NCBI GenBank assembly: GCA_937877465.1
Contig: CALFIT010000115.1
Span: 1 to 37,205 of the forward strand
Reading direction: 5' to 3'
DNA length: 37,205 bases
DNA from: an uncultured Bacteroidales bacterium
GTDB lineage: Bacteria; Bacteroidota; Bacteroidia; Bacteroidales; F082
The notes beneath the pieces are model-generated. The model was not told the DNA's origin and ran no database searches. It saw only the letters and a program-made list of their open reading frames with translations. This document shows, in pieces, positions 16,197-23,998 of this stretch (position 1 is the stretch's first letter; every line of letters begins with the position of its first letter). The position numbers and the translations under genes were made by a program.

Positions 16197-17558
16197 ATGA
16201 AGAAAGTACATTTCATCGCCATAGGCGGCAGTGCCATGCACAACTTGGCCATCGCCTTGCACCGCAAGGGTTATGAAGTCACAGGTTCCGACGACGAGAT
16301 CTTTGAGCCGTCGAAGTCGCGTTTGGCCAATGAGGGCATCCTGCCTCCGCAATGGGGCTGGTATCCCGAAAAGCTCGACAACACTTACGATGCCGTCATC
16401 CTCGGAATGCACGCCCGCATCGACAACCCCGAACTCATTCGCGCCCAAGAGCTTGGCCTGAAGGTGTATTCCTATCCCGAATACCTTTACGAGCAAAGCA
16501 AGGACAAGACACGCATCGTCGTCGGCGGCAGCCACGGCAAGACGACCATCACCTCCATGATTCTGCACGTGTTGCAACGCGTTGGCATCGAGACGGATTT
16601 CATGGTCGGGGCGCAATTGGAGGGTTTCGACGTGATGGTGCGCCTTTCGGAAACGGCAAGATACATGGTCATGGAAGGCGACGAATACCTCACTTCGCCC
16701 ATCGACCGCGTGCCCAAGTTCCATCACTATCATCCTCATATCGCGGTGATTAGCGGCATCGGCTGGGACCATGTCAACGTATTCCCGACCTTCGACAACT
16801 ACTTGGAGCAGTTCCGCATCTTTGTCCGTACCATCGAGGAAGGTGGATGCTTGATTTATGATCAAACCGACATTGAGGCCGAGAAGATCGCCCAAGGCGC
16901 ACAGTGCCAGACCTTTGGCTATGGTGTGCATCCCTTCGAGAGCACCGGCATCAAAACGACTTTGCTCTTGCCCGACGGCAGTAGGAGGGAAGTGGGTGTG
17001 TTTGGCAGCCATAATATGAAGAACATCAACGCGGCGCGTTTGGTGTGCCGTCAGTTGGGCGTGACCGACGAGCAGTTCTACGAAGCCATCGCCTCCTTCA
17101 AAGGTGCCGCGCGTCGTTTGGAACTATTGTTTGAGAGTGGCGACAACCTCGTCTTCCGCGACTTCGCCCATGCGCCTTCCAAGGTGAACGCCAGCGTGAA
17201 GGCATTGCGTGAGCAATTCCCTGAAAAACATCTGATTGCGGTTTTTGAGCTGCACACCTACAGCAGCCTCAGCGAGGTCTTCATCGACCATTATCGCGAC
17301 GCCCTGAAACTTGCCGACACCGCCATCGTCTTCTACGACCCGCACGCCGTGGCCATCAAAAAATTGGAGCTGATGCCCGACGAAAGGATTGTCAAAGGCT
17401 TCGGGCGCGATGATCTGAAAGTGGTCCACAACAAGGCCGAGTTGGTCGGCTTGTTGCAAATAGGCCAAAGGAAGAATGTCGTCGGGGCGTTCATGAGTAG
17501 TGGCGACTTCAACGGCCTTACCACGGAAGACTTAAGGCAACTGTTTGAAAACCAATAA
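16197..17558 (+). CDS. mpl: UDP-N-acetylmuramate:L-alanyl-gamma-D-glutamyl-meso-diaminopimelate ligase (Mpl)
   Basis: 453-residue Mur-ligase-family enzyme that attaches recycled murein tripeptide to UDP-MurNAc, bypassing MurC-MurE. The N-terminal MKKVHFIAIGGSAMHNLA is the UDP-MurNAc-binding domain as in MurC/Mpl. The ATP loop GGSHGKTTITS lies at about residues 109-119. VMEGDEYLTSPID and the FAHAPSKVNASVKALREQF block are typical of Mpl rather than MurC. The gene ends in a strong bidirectional terminator shared with the convergent rho. Its presence implies that this organism recycles meso-diaminopimelate-containing murein peptides. Confidence 0.95.
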   Translation: MKKVHFIAIGGSAMHNLAIALHRKGYEVTGSDDEIFEPSKSRLANEGILPPQWGWYPEKLDNTYDAVILGMHARIDNPELIRAQELGLKVYSYPEYLYEQSKDKTRIVVGGSHGKTTITSMILHVLQRVGIETDFMVGAQLEGFDVMVRLSETARYMVMEGDEYLTSPIDRVPKFHHYHPHIAVISGIGWDHVNVFPTFDNYLEQFRIFVRTIEEGGCLIYDQTDIEAEKIAQGAQCQTFGYGVHPFESTGIKTTLLLPDGSRREVGVFGSHNMKNINAARLVCRQLGVTDEQFYEAIASFKGAARRLELLFESGDNLVFRDFAHAPSKVNASVKALREQFPEKHLIAVFELHTYSSLSEVFIDHYRDALKLADTAIVFYDPHAVAIKKLELMPDERIVKGFGRDDLKVVHNKAELVGLLQIGQRKNVVGAFMSSGDFNGLTTEDLRQLFENQ

Positions 17559-17593
17559 AAAAAGTGACGCGCAAATGTCGCGTCACTTTTTTT
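17557..17593. terminator. Bidirectional terminator between mpl and rho
   Basis: Perfect stem gtgacgcg (17564-17571) / cgcgtcac (17579-17586) with a 7-nt loop, flanked by seven A and seven T. It serves both convergent genes. Confidence 0.92.
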
Positions 17594-17613
17594 GATGTTA
17601 TCCTTGAGTGGAC

Positions 17614-19473
17614 TTATTTGTCCAAGGTCATCAAGAACTCTTCGTTGTTGACGGTCTTGGCGATGCGGTCTTTCAGGAACTCCATGGCCTCCACAGGGGT
17701 CATGTCGGAGAAGTGGTTGCGCAGTGCCCACACGCGGGCCAAGGTCCTTTCGTCGACCAAAAGGTCGTCGCGGCGTGTACCCGAAGCCACGATGTCGATG
17801 CTCGGGAAGATGCGCTTGTTCGACAGACGACGGTCGAGTTGCAGCTCCATGTTGCCGGTGCCCTTGAATTCCTCGAAGATCACTTCGTCCATCCTCGAAC
17901 CCGTGTCGATGAGGGCCGTGGCCAAGATGGTGAGCGAGCCGCCGTTCTCAATCTTGCGGGCTGCGCCGAAGAAACGCTTGGGTTTCTGCAAGGCGTTGGC
18001 TTCTACGCCGCCGGTGAGCACCTTGCCCGATGCAGGCGAGACGGTGTTGTAGGCGCGGGCCAAACGGGTGATGGAGTCCAAGAGGATGACCACGTCGTGG
18101 CCGCATTCGGTGAGGCGTTTGGCCTTTTCGAGGACGATGTTGGCGATCTGCACATGCTTCGAGGCAGGCTCGTCGAAGGTGGAGGCGATGACTTCGGCCT
18201 TCACGCTGCGCTGCATGTCGGTGACCTCCTCGGGACGCTCGTCGATGAGCAGCACGATGAGGTAGGCCTCGGGATGGTTGGCGGCGATGGCGTTGGCCAC
18301 CTCCTTGAGCAACACGGTTTTACCAGTCTTGGGCTGAGCCACTATCAAGCCGCGCTGGCCCTTGCCGATGGGGGCGAAGAGGTCCATGATGCGGGTCGAG
18401 AGGGTGCTGCCTTGATGCCCCGTGATGTTGAACTTCTCGTTGGGGAAGAGCGGCGTGAGGTAGTCGAAGGGGATGCGGTCGCGCACCTCTTCGGGCTTCC
18501 TGCCGTTGATGAGGTCGACCTTCACCAAGGGGAAGAACTTCTCGTTGGCCTTGGGCGGACGGATGACACCGAGTATGGTGTCGCCGGTCTTGAGGCCCAT
18601 CAGCTTGACTTGCGACTGCGACACATAGACGTCGTCGGGCGAAGGCAGGTAGTTGTAGTCCGACGAGCGCAGGAAACCAAATCCTTCGGGCATGATCTCC
18701 AACACGCCTTCGGCACGCACGCTGCTGTCGAACTGGTTCAGCAGGTCGTCGCGGCGCGGACGCAGTTCCTGACGCTCGGCCTTTGGCGTGCGAGGCTCGT
18801 CGGCTTCGCGGCTTTCCTCGACGGGCTTCTCCTCGTAGGAAGCGACATTTTCCTTAGGCTCGCCGTTGTTTTCATGGAGACGTTTGCGTTTCTGCTTGAA
18901 GTTTTCGCGTTTCTCGCGGAAGCTCTCGCGCTTCTCTTCAAAGCTCTCTCGCTTCTCGGCGATGGGCTTCGGCTCGGCAGGCGTTTCCGCCTCGATGTCC
19001 TTGACGGCTTCCACCGGTTGGGGCGTTTCGGCCTCTTCGGGCTTGGCGGCAGGCGTTTCCACCGGCTCGGCAGGCTCGTTCTTGCGCCATTCGTCGTTGT
19101 TGCTTTCGGCGTTCTTGCCGATGCGCGGACGACGGCCACGTTTGGCTTGAGGCTCGCTGTTCTGGTTCGGCTCTTCGGTCTCGGCGACAGGCGCAACCGT
19201 TTCTTTCACAGGCTTTTGAGGCTTCTCTTTCTCTTTCGGTGTTTCGGTCACGGGTTCGGCCTGCGGTTCGGGATTGTCGTTTTTCTGGGTCTTCTGTTTC
19301 TTGTTTTTTTGTTTTGGCGTTGCCTTCTTGATGTCGGGATGGTCCACTTGGTGGTCAATGATGTCGTAGATGAGTTGCGTGCGGTCGCGGTTCTCATCGT
19401 CGATGCCCATCTCCGTTGCAATCAGCTTGAGGTCGTCTAACGACTTCTCATTCAGTTCAAAGATGTTGTACAT
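17614..19473 (-). CDS. rho: Transcription termination factor Rho with long disordered insert
   Basis: 619-residue hexameric RNA-dependent ATPase that ends transcription. A Rho_N (SAP-like) domain covers residues 1-45. A roughly 200-residue low-complexity charged insert (about 45-245, Glu/Lys/Pro/Arg-rich) follows and contains four tandem heptads, EKRESFE, EKRESFR, EKRENFK and QKRKRLH (173-200). The cold-shock RNA-binding domain begins with GVLEIMPEGFGFLRS (about 256-270). The ATPase core has the P-loop PKTGKT and the LLIDERPEEVTDMQR segment. The start at 19473 (MYNIFELNEKSLDDLK) matches the family; an upstream in-frame ATG at 19557 would add unrelated residues. The promoter at 19577-19584 leaves a leader of about 95 nt. 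Confidence 0.97.
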   Translation of the reverse strand: MYNIFELNEKSLDDLKLIATEMGIDDENRDRTQLIYDIIDHQVDHPDIKKATPKQKNKKQKTQKNDNPEPQAEPVTETPKEKEKPQKPVKETVAPVAETEEPNQNSEPQAKRGRRPRIGKNAESNNDEWRKNEPAEPVETPAAKPEEAETPQPVEAVKDIEAETPAEPKPIAEKRESFEEKRESFREKRENFKQKRKRLHENNGEPKENVASYEEKPVEESREADEPRTPKAERQELRPRRDDLLNQFDSSVRAEGVLEIMPEGFGFLRSSDYNYLPSPDDVYVSQSQVKLMGLKTGDTILGVIRPPKANEKFFPLVKVDLINGRKPEEVRDRIPFDYLTPLFPNEKFNITGHQGSTLSTRIMDLFAPIGKGQRGLIVAQPKTGKTVLLKEVANAIAANHPEAYLIVLLIDERPEEVTDMQRSVKAEVIASTFDEPASKHVQIANIVLEKAKRLTECGHDVVILLDSITRLARAYNTVSPASGKVLTGGVEANALQKPKRFFGAARKIENGGSLTILATALIDTGSRMDEVIFEEFKGTGNMELQLDRRLSNKRIFPSIDIVASGTRRDDLLVDERTLARVWALRNHFSDMTPVEAMEFLKDRIAKTVNNEEFLMTLDK

Positions 19474-19576
19474 AAATAAATAGGTGTGAAATTCCTGATG
19501 GAATATGAATGATGATACAATATTTCGGTTGGAATACTTAGGGCGAAGCCAAGACATGGCCTTCGGTAAGCGGTTG

Positions 19577-19584
19577 CAAAGGTA
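19577..19584 (-). promoter_or_regulatory. -7 promoter element for rho
   Basis: Minus strand TACCTTTG matches TAnnTTTG. A -33 TTG (plus strand caa at 19604-19606) lies 19 nt upstream. It is divergent from the DUF4293 promoter 43 bp away. Confidence 0.6.
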
Positions 19585-19626
19585 GGACTTTTTTTTTGAT
19601 TGGCAATTTTTTCGTGAAAAAAATCG

Positions 19627-19634
19627 TAATTTTG
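19627..19634 (+). promoter_or_regulatory. -7 promoter element for the DUF4293 gene
   Basis: TAATTTTG matches TAnnTTTG, 29 nt before the ATG at 19663. TTG at 19600-19602 is a loose -33 candidate and overlaps the -33 region of the rho promoter. Confidence 0.55.
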
Positions 19635-19662
19635 CGCCGCATTAACCTAAAAACGAATTGTT

Positions 19663-20151
19663 ATGTCACAAAGATTGCAATCCATCTTCTTTTTCCTTTC
19701 GGCGGTGCTTTTCGCCTTGTTGTTCTTCATCCCTTTGGCGACCTATTACGGTGAGACCAACATCTTACAGTTCAATGTCTTCGGTGTCGGTTCGCAGGTG
19801 CCCGACGGCGAGGTGCCGTTCAAGACCATGTTCAGCCTGCCCGTGCTTATCCTGACCATCACGGCGGTGCTTTTGGGTGCCTACCTCTCGATGGGCTTGT
19901 TCCGTGCCGTCAAGTTGTCGCAGTTTGTGAAGCTGCACAAGATTGCGCGTATTGACATCATTGTCATTGTGGCTTGGATCGCCGTTGTTTTCGCCTACTA
20001 CATCCGCGTGGTGGGGAAACCCATCGGTGTCGCCCCGACTTTCAAGGTGGGTGCGTTCTTGCCTTTGGCCGCCTTGTTGTTGGTGATCGCTGCCGCTTCG
20101 GGCCTGAAGAAAGACATCAAGAAGGTGCGTTCCACCGACCGCATCCGTTGA
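19663..20151 (+). CDS. DUF4293 family integral membrane protein
   Basis: 162-residue inner-membrane protein resembling the Bacteroidota DUF4293 family, function unknown. Four hydrophobic segments are visible (about residues 7-27, 56-76, 93-112 and 128-146), with a basic C-terminal tail (LKKDIKKVRSTDRIR). The N-terminal MSQRLQSIFFFLSA start is typical of the family. It has its own promoter and stands alone, ending at a bidirectional terminator shared with the convergent phosphodiesterase gene. Confidence 0.82.
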   Translation: MSQRLQSIFFFLSAVLFALLFFIPLATYYGETNILQFNVFGVGSQVPDGEVPFKTMFSLPVLILTITAVLLGAYLSMGLFRAVKLSQFVKLHKIARIDIIVIVAWIAVVFAYYIRVVGKPIGVAPTFKVGAFLPLAALLLVIAAASGLKKDIKKVRSTDRIR

Positions 20152-20175
20152 GCGCAGGCCGAAACCGCGAAAAAC

Positions 20176-20208
20176 AAAGGCCGACTTCCGTTGGGGAGCC
20201 GGCCTTTT
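20176..20208. terminator. Bidirectional terminator between the DUF4293 and yfcE-like genes
   Basis: Stem aaaggccg (20176-20183) / cggccttt (20200-20207) with T following, around a 16-nt loop. It sits between two convergent stops. Confidence 0.75.
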
Positions 20209-20213
20209 CCGTT

Positions 20214-20717
20214 TCAGAAGAGCCTGTGTCGGTCGAGTTCGAAGATCTCCATGTCCTTGAACTGCTTCCCGTCAATCGCCATCCGGATGAAGGTGATCTG
20301 CTTGTGGAAGCCGCTGTTGCCCGCCGCCCCGGGGTTGATGTGGAGCAGATTGAGCTTTTTGTCGTACATCACCTTTAATATATGCGAGTGGCCGCAGATG
20401 TACAGGTCGGGCTTTTTCTTTTCCAGAATGTGTTTTACTTCGGGCATGTAGTGGCCAGGGTAGCCGCCGATGTGGGTCATGTAGACATCGACGTCTTCCA
20501 CATGGAAATACTGGTCTTCGGGATATTGCAGGCGAACGTCGTGGTCGTCGATGTTGCCGTGTACGGCCCTCAGCGGCTTGAATGCGGCCAAGGCCTTGGC
20601 GGTCGCGATGTCGCCGATGTCGCCCGCATGCCATAGCTCGTCGACGTCCTTGAAGAAATCGAAGAGCTGCGGGATGAGGGTGCAGTGTGTGTCCGACAAA
20701 ATCCCGACTTTCAGCAT
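20214..20717 (-). CDS. YfcE/MJ0936-family metallophosphodiesterase
   Basis: 167-residue calcineurin-like phosphoesterase. Metal-binding motifs are in the expected order: SDTH (residues 8-11), HAGDIGD, VHGNID in place of GNH/GNCD, the THIGGYPGHY histidines, and CGHSHI near residue 109. Family members hydrolyse phosphodiester bonds in vitro with two divalent metals; the physiological substrate is unknown. The start codon is 1 bp from the stop of the upstream DUF3078 gene, so the two are co-transcribed and probably translationally coupled. Confidence 0.92.
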   Translation of the reverse strand: MLKVGILSDTHCTLIPQLFDFFKDVDELWHAGDIGDIATAKALAAFKPLRAVHGNIDDHDVRLQYPEDQYFHVEDVDVYMTHIGGYPGHYMPEVKHILEKKKPDLYICGHSHILKVMYDKKLNLLHINPGAAGNSGFHKQITFIRMAIDGKQFKDMEIFELDRHRLF

Positions 20718-20718
20718 T

Positions 20719-21633
20719 TTACTTCAGGTTGAACATGAGTCCGACGGCCAAGACTTCCTTGAACTGCACCTTCGAGCCTTCGATTTTGAGGCCGGCCTCG
20801 TCGTAGAAGGGGATGTCGTAGTCGTAGATGAGGTGCGTGGCGATGTTGGCGTTGAGCCAGTCGTTCACCTTCAGCACGAGCATGTTCTGCCAGTCGACGT
20901 CGATGCGCTCGGGATGGTTGAGGTAGTTGGAGAAGAGCTCCAGCTTCGAGTTGAAGTCGATGTTTTTGGCAAGGGGATACTGGAACTTGGCCACGGCACG
21001 GGCGCCAAACTCGTAGCGCACCTTGGCGTTCTTGGCATGTTGTGTGGTGTCGTTGGCATCGAGTGCATTGACGCCGAAGGCTCCGATGGAGGCCAGGTAG
21101 TCGTCGTTGACGATGGTCACGCGGCCCGTGAGGGGCGAGAAGTATAGCGAGAAGTAGGTGTTAGGCACCCATTCGATACCTAAACCCAAGGAGATGTAGG
21201 CGGGAGCGAGGAATTTGGAGATGTATTGCGTCGAATCGGTCGCATAGTCATAGCCGTTGGCGAACTGCGATCGGAACGCCAATTCGGCGGCATAGTTGAG
21301 GTGCTCTGTGGCTTTCAGTCCAGCCAGCGAGGTGAACTCAATCTTGTCGTCGGTCTTGATGGGCTTGTGCTTGAAGTCGAAATAGCTGTAGCCCAAGGCG
21401 GTGTTGAGGGTGTTGTCCCACTTGAAGTTGCCTTTCAAGTAGTGGATTTCGTAGTTGACGATACCTTGCCAGTTGACGGCATTTTGTCCGCCAGCCGCCC
21501 AATTGGTGTAGGAGCTTTGTCCGAAATTGAGGCCGATGTTGCCCTTGTGGGTCCAGCCTTGAGGTTGTTCGTCTTGCGCGAACGAAATGGTGGCAAATGC
21601 TATTGCCAATGCGGTAAATAAAAGTTTTTTCAT
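20719..21633 (-). CDS. DUF3078 domain-containing secreted/outer-membrane protein
   Basis: 304-residue protein beginning MKKLLFTALAIAFATISFAQ, a Sec signal peptide cleaved near SFAQ. The mature part opens GWTHKGNIGLNFGQSSYTNW, typical of the Bacteroidota DUF3078 family. Alternating hydrophobic/aromatic strands and a terminal VGLMFNLK suggest an outer-membrane beta-barrel. Function is unknown. The start at 21633 is chosen because it places the signal peptide at the N-terminus; an earlier in-frame ATG at 21663 adds ten hydrophilic residues. It is upstream partner of the yfcE-like gene. The upstream region is repeat-filled and shows no clear promoter. Confidence 0.85.
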   Translation of the reverse strand: MKKLLFTALAIAFATISFAQDEQPQGWTHKGNIGLNFGQSSYTNWAAGGQNAVNWQGIVNYEIHYLKGNFKWDNTLNTALGYSYFDFKHKPIKTDDKIEFTSLAGLKATEHLNYAAELAFRSQFANGYDYATDSTQYISKFLAPAYISLGLGIEWVPNTYFSLYFSPLTGRVTIVNDDYLASIGAFGVNALDANDTTQHAKNAKVRYEFGARAVAKFQYPLAKNIDFNSKLELFSNYLNHPERIDVDWQNMLVLKVNDWLNANIATHLIYDYDIPFYDEAGLKIEGSKVQFKEVLAVGLMFNLK

Positions 21634-21641
21634 TTGATATG

Positions 21642-21723
21642 GATTTAAGGATTTAAAATTCAAGATTTAAAGATTTAAAGATTTAAAGATTTAAAGATTT
21701 AAAATTCAAGATTCAAGATTCAT
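21642..21723. repeat. AT-rich tandem repeat, unit AGATTTAA (period 8)
   Basis: Five uninterrupted copies of AGATTTAA run from 21663 to 21702, flanked by degenerate GGATTTAA, AATTCAAG and ATTCAAG units. The tract starts about 9 bp upstream of the DUF3078 start codon, where its promoter and leader would be, so copy-number change could alter expression. Confidence 0.85.
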
Positions 21724-21862
21724 TATTCATCATTCTGCATTCCTACCTCCTACCTCTTACCTCCCAACTGAAAACTGCCAACTGAAAACTGCCAACTGAA
21801 AACTGCCAACTGAAAACTCCCAACTGAAAACTGCCAACTGAAAACTGCCAACTGAACAACTC
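21724..21862. repeat. Composite intergenic repeat with seven CAACTGAAAACTGC units (period 14)
   Basis: ATTCATCATTCTGCATTC-like words (21724-21742) are followed by CTACCTCCTACCTCTTACCTC (21742-21762 region). Seven 14-bp units then start at 21765, 21779, 21793, 21807, 21821, 21835 and 21849, with one G-to-C variant in the fourth. The same composite occurs inverted at 8424-8519. It lies between the DUF3078 promoter region and the stop of the TonB_C gene and encodes nothing. Confidence 0.85.
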
Positions 21863-21873
21863 TAAACTCTCAA

Positions 21874-22650
21874 CTAATAACTGTTCCCATCCTGAAAATT
21901 TCGACTCCCGATGCTGAAGGTGATGTCCTGCATGCACGAGCTGCGCACATATTTCCCGTTCTTCTCGGCAGGAATCCAAACGGTTTCTTGCAGCAGGCGC
22001 ACGGCCTCGTTGTCGCAGCCGCCACCCACCGAGTTGACGACGACGATGTTCGACACACTGCCGTCGGTCTCCACCACGAAGCTCAGCCTCACCGTGCCTT
22101 GTATCTCGCGTTCCTTGGCCTCGGGCGGGAACTTCATGTTCTTGGCGATGTATTGGCCCATGTTGCCGCCGTCGGCGAAATAGGGCTTGGCGATCTCTTC
22201 TATCTGTCGGTATTCGTATATCTTGTAAGAGGTGTCAGGCTCCAAGGCGAGCGGTGCCTCAAGCCGCTGGTGGCGTTTCCAATAGCGTTTGTAGCTCTTG
22301 GCGTTGAATTCGACTTCGAAAACCGCGTTGTAGTCCGATGGCATCCCGCTGATCAAGGCAGGCTGCCAGAGGATGGTCCTCACTAAATGAAGCGCGACGG
22401 GCGAGGCAGCCTCGCTGAAACTCGACTTCACGGCGTATTGGCTTGCATGGCCTTGGGCGTCGACGTGAAAGCCAACGACGACCTTGCCGCTGTTGCCTTG
22501 CTCAAGGTCGGCTTCGGGATAGACGAGGTTTTGGGTGATGTAGTCCTTTGTGAGGGCGTTGCCGGCAATGGGTTCTGGGGCCTTCACCTGGGCGGTGAGT
22601 TGCATTCCCATGACGACGACAGCCAAAGTGATGAAGAATCTTGCTTTCAT
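21874..22650 (-). CDS. Secreted protein with two tandem TonB C-terminal-like domains
   Basis: 258 residues starting MKARFFITLAVVVMGMQLTAQ, a Sec signal peptide. Two TonB_C-like domains follow. The first (about residues 38-110) contains YITQNLVYPEADLEQGNSGK and a VVVGFHVDAQGHA strand. The second (about 165-245) contains YIAKNMKFPPEAKEREIQG and LSFVVETDGSVSNIVVV. Unlike true TonB, there is no retained N-terminal anchor or proline-rich spacer, so it is probably a free periplasmic protein rather than an energy transducer. The start at 22650 gives the signal peptide and lies downstream of the promoter at 22673-22680. Confidence 0.85.
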   Translation of the reverse strand: MKARFFITLAVVVMGMQLTAQVKAPEPIAGNALTKDYITQNLVYPEADLEQGNSGKVVVGFHVDAQGHASQYAVKSSFSEAASPVALHLVRTILWQPALISGMPSDYNAVFEVEFNAKSYKRYWKRHQRLEAPLALEPDTSYKIYEYRQIEEIAKPYFADGGNMGQYIAKNMKFPPEAKEREIQGTVRLSFVVETDGSVSNIVVVNSVGGGCDNEAVRLLQETVWIPAEKNGKYVRSSCMQDITFSIGSRNFQDGNSY

Positions 22651-22672
22651 GGCGTTTTGTCTTTTGATGGTG

Positions 22673-22680
22673 CAAAAGTA
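22673..22680 (-). promoter_or_regulatory. -7 promoter element for the TonB_C gene
   Basis: Minus strand TACTTTTG matches TAnnTTTG, 23 nt upstream of the ATG at 22650. Confidence 0.55.
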
Positions 22681-22682
22681 AA

Positions 22683-22715
22683 ACAATTCAACAATTCAAC
22701 AATCAACAATTCAAC
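22683..22715. repeat. Short CAATTCAA-type tandem repeat
   Basis: Four imperfect 8-9 bp units of acaattca / acaatca fill the space between divergent promoters at 22673-22680 and 22724-22731, where their -33 elements would lie. Confidence 0.6.
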
Positions 22716-22723
22716 ATTATTCC

Positions 22724-22731
22724 TAATTTTG
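22724..22731 (+). promoter_or_regulatory. -7 promoter element for rlmB
   Basis: TAATTTTG matches TAnnTTTG, 17 nt upstream of the ATG at 22748. Confidence 0.55.
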
Positions 22732-22747
22732 CCGAAAATTTGAACCT

Positions 22748-23494
22748 ATGGAAGACAACTACAAGAACAACATGGTTTTCGGGATCCATCCCGTAATGGA
22801 GACCATCAACGCCCAAAAGGAGATCGAGAAGGTGTTCATACAGGCCGGAACGCGCTCGCCCGAGCTGAGCGAGATTGCCAATGCCTGCCGAAAGACGGGC
22901 GTGCCGGTGCAGTATGTGCCCATCGAGAAGATGAACCGCCTGACACGCAAGAACCATCAAGGCGTGGTGGCGTTCATCTGCCCGATTGAGTATCAGTCGC
23001 TTGAGAACGTGGTGCAGATGGTCTTCGAGGCGGGTCGCGATCCCTTCATCCTCATGCTCGACCGCGTTACTGATGTGCGCAACTTCGGCGCCATCGCCCG
23101 CACTGCATACGCCGCCGGCGTGGATGCCATCGTCATCCCGTCGCGTGGCTCGGCTCTCATCAACGGCGACGCGATGAAGACCTCGGCAGGGGCGTTGTCA
23201 TTAATTAATGTGTGCCGTGTGGAGAATATGAAAGATGCCATCGACTTCCTGAAAGCCAGCGGTTTGCGCGTCGTCGGCTTCACCGAGAAAGCCAAGGAAA
23301 GCCTTTGGAAGGCCGAACTCACGGGTCCGCTCTGCGTGATGATGGGCTCGGAGGAGGACGGCATCAGTCCCGCCTACATCCCGCGCTTAGACGGTCTTTT
23401 GATGATTCCCATGCCCGGCGACATCGACTCGCTGAACGTCTCGGTGGCCACGGGCGTGGTCTGCTTCGAGGTGGTGAGGCAGCGGATGGGGTGA
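22748..23494 (+). CDS. rlmB: TrmH/SpoU-family 23S rRNA (guanosine-2'-O-)methyltransferase, RlmB-like
   Basis: 248-residue SPOUT methyltransferase using S-adenosylmethionine. The N-terminal L30e-like substrate-binding domain (residues 8-80) begins VFGIHPVMETI. The catalytic domain has motif 1 LDRVTDVRNFGAIARTAYA (conserved Asn and Arg), motif 2 CVMMGSEEDGIS, and motif 3 IPMPGDIDSLNVSVATGVV, which form the knot. RlmB modifies G2251 in the peptidyl-transferase loop; close paralogues modify tRNA, so the exact target is inferred. Its final 22 codons and the following promoter/leader are duplicated at 25555-25674. Confidence 0.92.
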   Translation: MEDNYKNNMVFGIHPVMETINAQKEIEKVFIQAGTRSPELSEIANACRKTGVPVQYVPIEKMNRLTRKNHQGVVAFICPIEYQSLENVVQMVFEAGRDPFILMLDRVTDVRNFGAIARTAYAAGVDAIVIPSRGSALINGDAMKTSAGALSLINVCRVENMKDAIDFLKASGLRVVGFTEKAKESLWKAELTGPLCVMMGSEEDGISPAYIPRLDGLLMIPMPGDIDSLNVSVATGVVCFEVVRQRMG

Positions 23495-23540
23495 TTTTTT
23501 TCTCAGATTTGCGGAAATTGTTTATATTTGCAGGCGGAAA
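23426..23540 (+). repeat. Copy 1 of the rlmB-tail direct repeat
   Basis: It comprises the last 22 codons of rlmB plus stop, a diverged spacer, and a TATATTTG promoter/leader. It matches 25555-25674: 6 differences in 66 aligned coding bases, 5 of them synonymous, and a 22-nt identical block around the promoter. The copies are in the same orientation, about 2.1 kb apart. Confidence 0.9.
23523..23530 (+). promoter_or_regulatory. -7 promoter element for the DUF5618-like gene
   Basis: TATATTTG matches TAnnTTTG. Its 22-nt context is identical to that at 25657-25664 before the DUF4160 gene. Confidence 0.6.
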
Positions 23541-23557
23541 ACAAAAAAGGAGAAACC

Positions 23558-23947
23558 ATGAAAAGAAAGAATCCCATTGAAGAAGCAAGGCGTTATGTGG
23601 AAAACGCCAAGGAGACGCTTCAGGAAAAAGGCGAGTTCAACGCCGAATTGAACCGCTATGATGACGAAAAGTATGTCCGTGCGGCAGGCAACTATCTGTG
23701 GCTTGGCGTGTTGATGGCGCTCGATTCGGTGTTCCAAGTGAGGAAGGACCGCCGCACTCGTGCCGACATCCGCGACTACAAGGAGGCCGTGGGCAAGCGT
23801 GACAGGAAATTGCTGGCTCTCGTCAACGACGGGTACGAGGTGATGCACTTATATATGAATTACGACGGCAACCAGTCGAAAGGTATCAGCGACGACGGCT
23901 TCCGTTTGGCCAACGCCATCATTGACCGTTGTGAGGCAATGGCTTAA
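23558..23947 (+). CDS. DUF5618-like small helical protein
   Basis: 129-residue soluble protein starting MKRKNPIEEARRYVENAKET. Two well-spaced amphipathic helical stretches and a YDDEKYVRAAGNYLWLGVLMALDS segment resemble the Bacteroidota DUF5618 family as I recall it. The all-helical make-up resembles HEPN-type proteins, but I see no RxxxxH-type nuclease motif. The start at 23558 is supported by GGAG 8 nt upstream (unusual in this window) and by the promoter at 23523-23530; an in-frame ATG at 23528 lies inside the promoter. It is the first gene of the segment bounded by the rlmB-tail repeats. Function unknown. Confidence 0.7.
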   Translation: MKRKNPIEEARRYVENAKETLQEKGEFNAELNRYDDEKYVRAAGNYLWLGVLMALDSVFQVRKDRRTRADIRDYKEAVGKRDRKLLALVNDGYEVMHLYMNYDGNQSKGISDDGFRLANAIIDRCEAMA

Positions 23948-23998
23948 GAATGCCATTGTTTTTTTTCAGGGATGCGTTTTTTGCGTGACGAAAATCCA

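Noticed and set aside
15414..17012. 532-codon minus-strand frame across DPP III and mpl
   Set aside because: It spans two plus-strand genes with intact catalytic motifs and crosses their intergenic promoter.
21765..21862. CRISPR array
   Set aside because: The 14-bp units are contiguous with no spacers and no cas genes are nearby.
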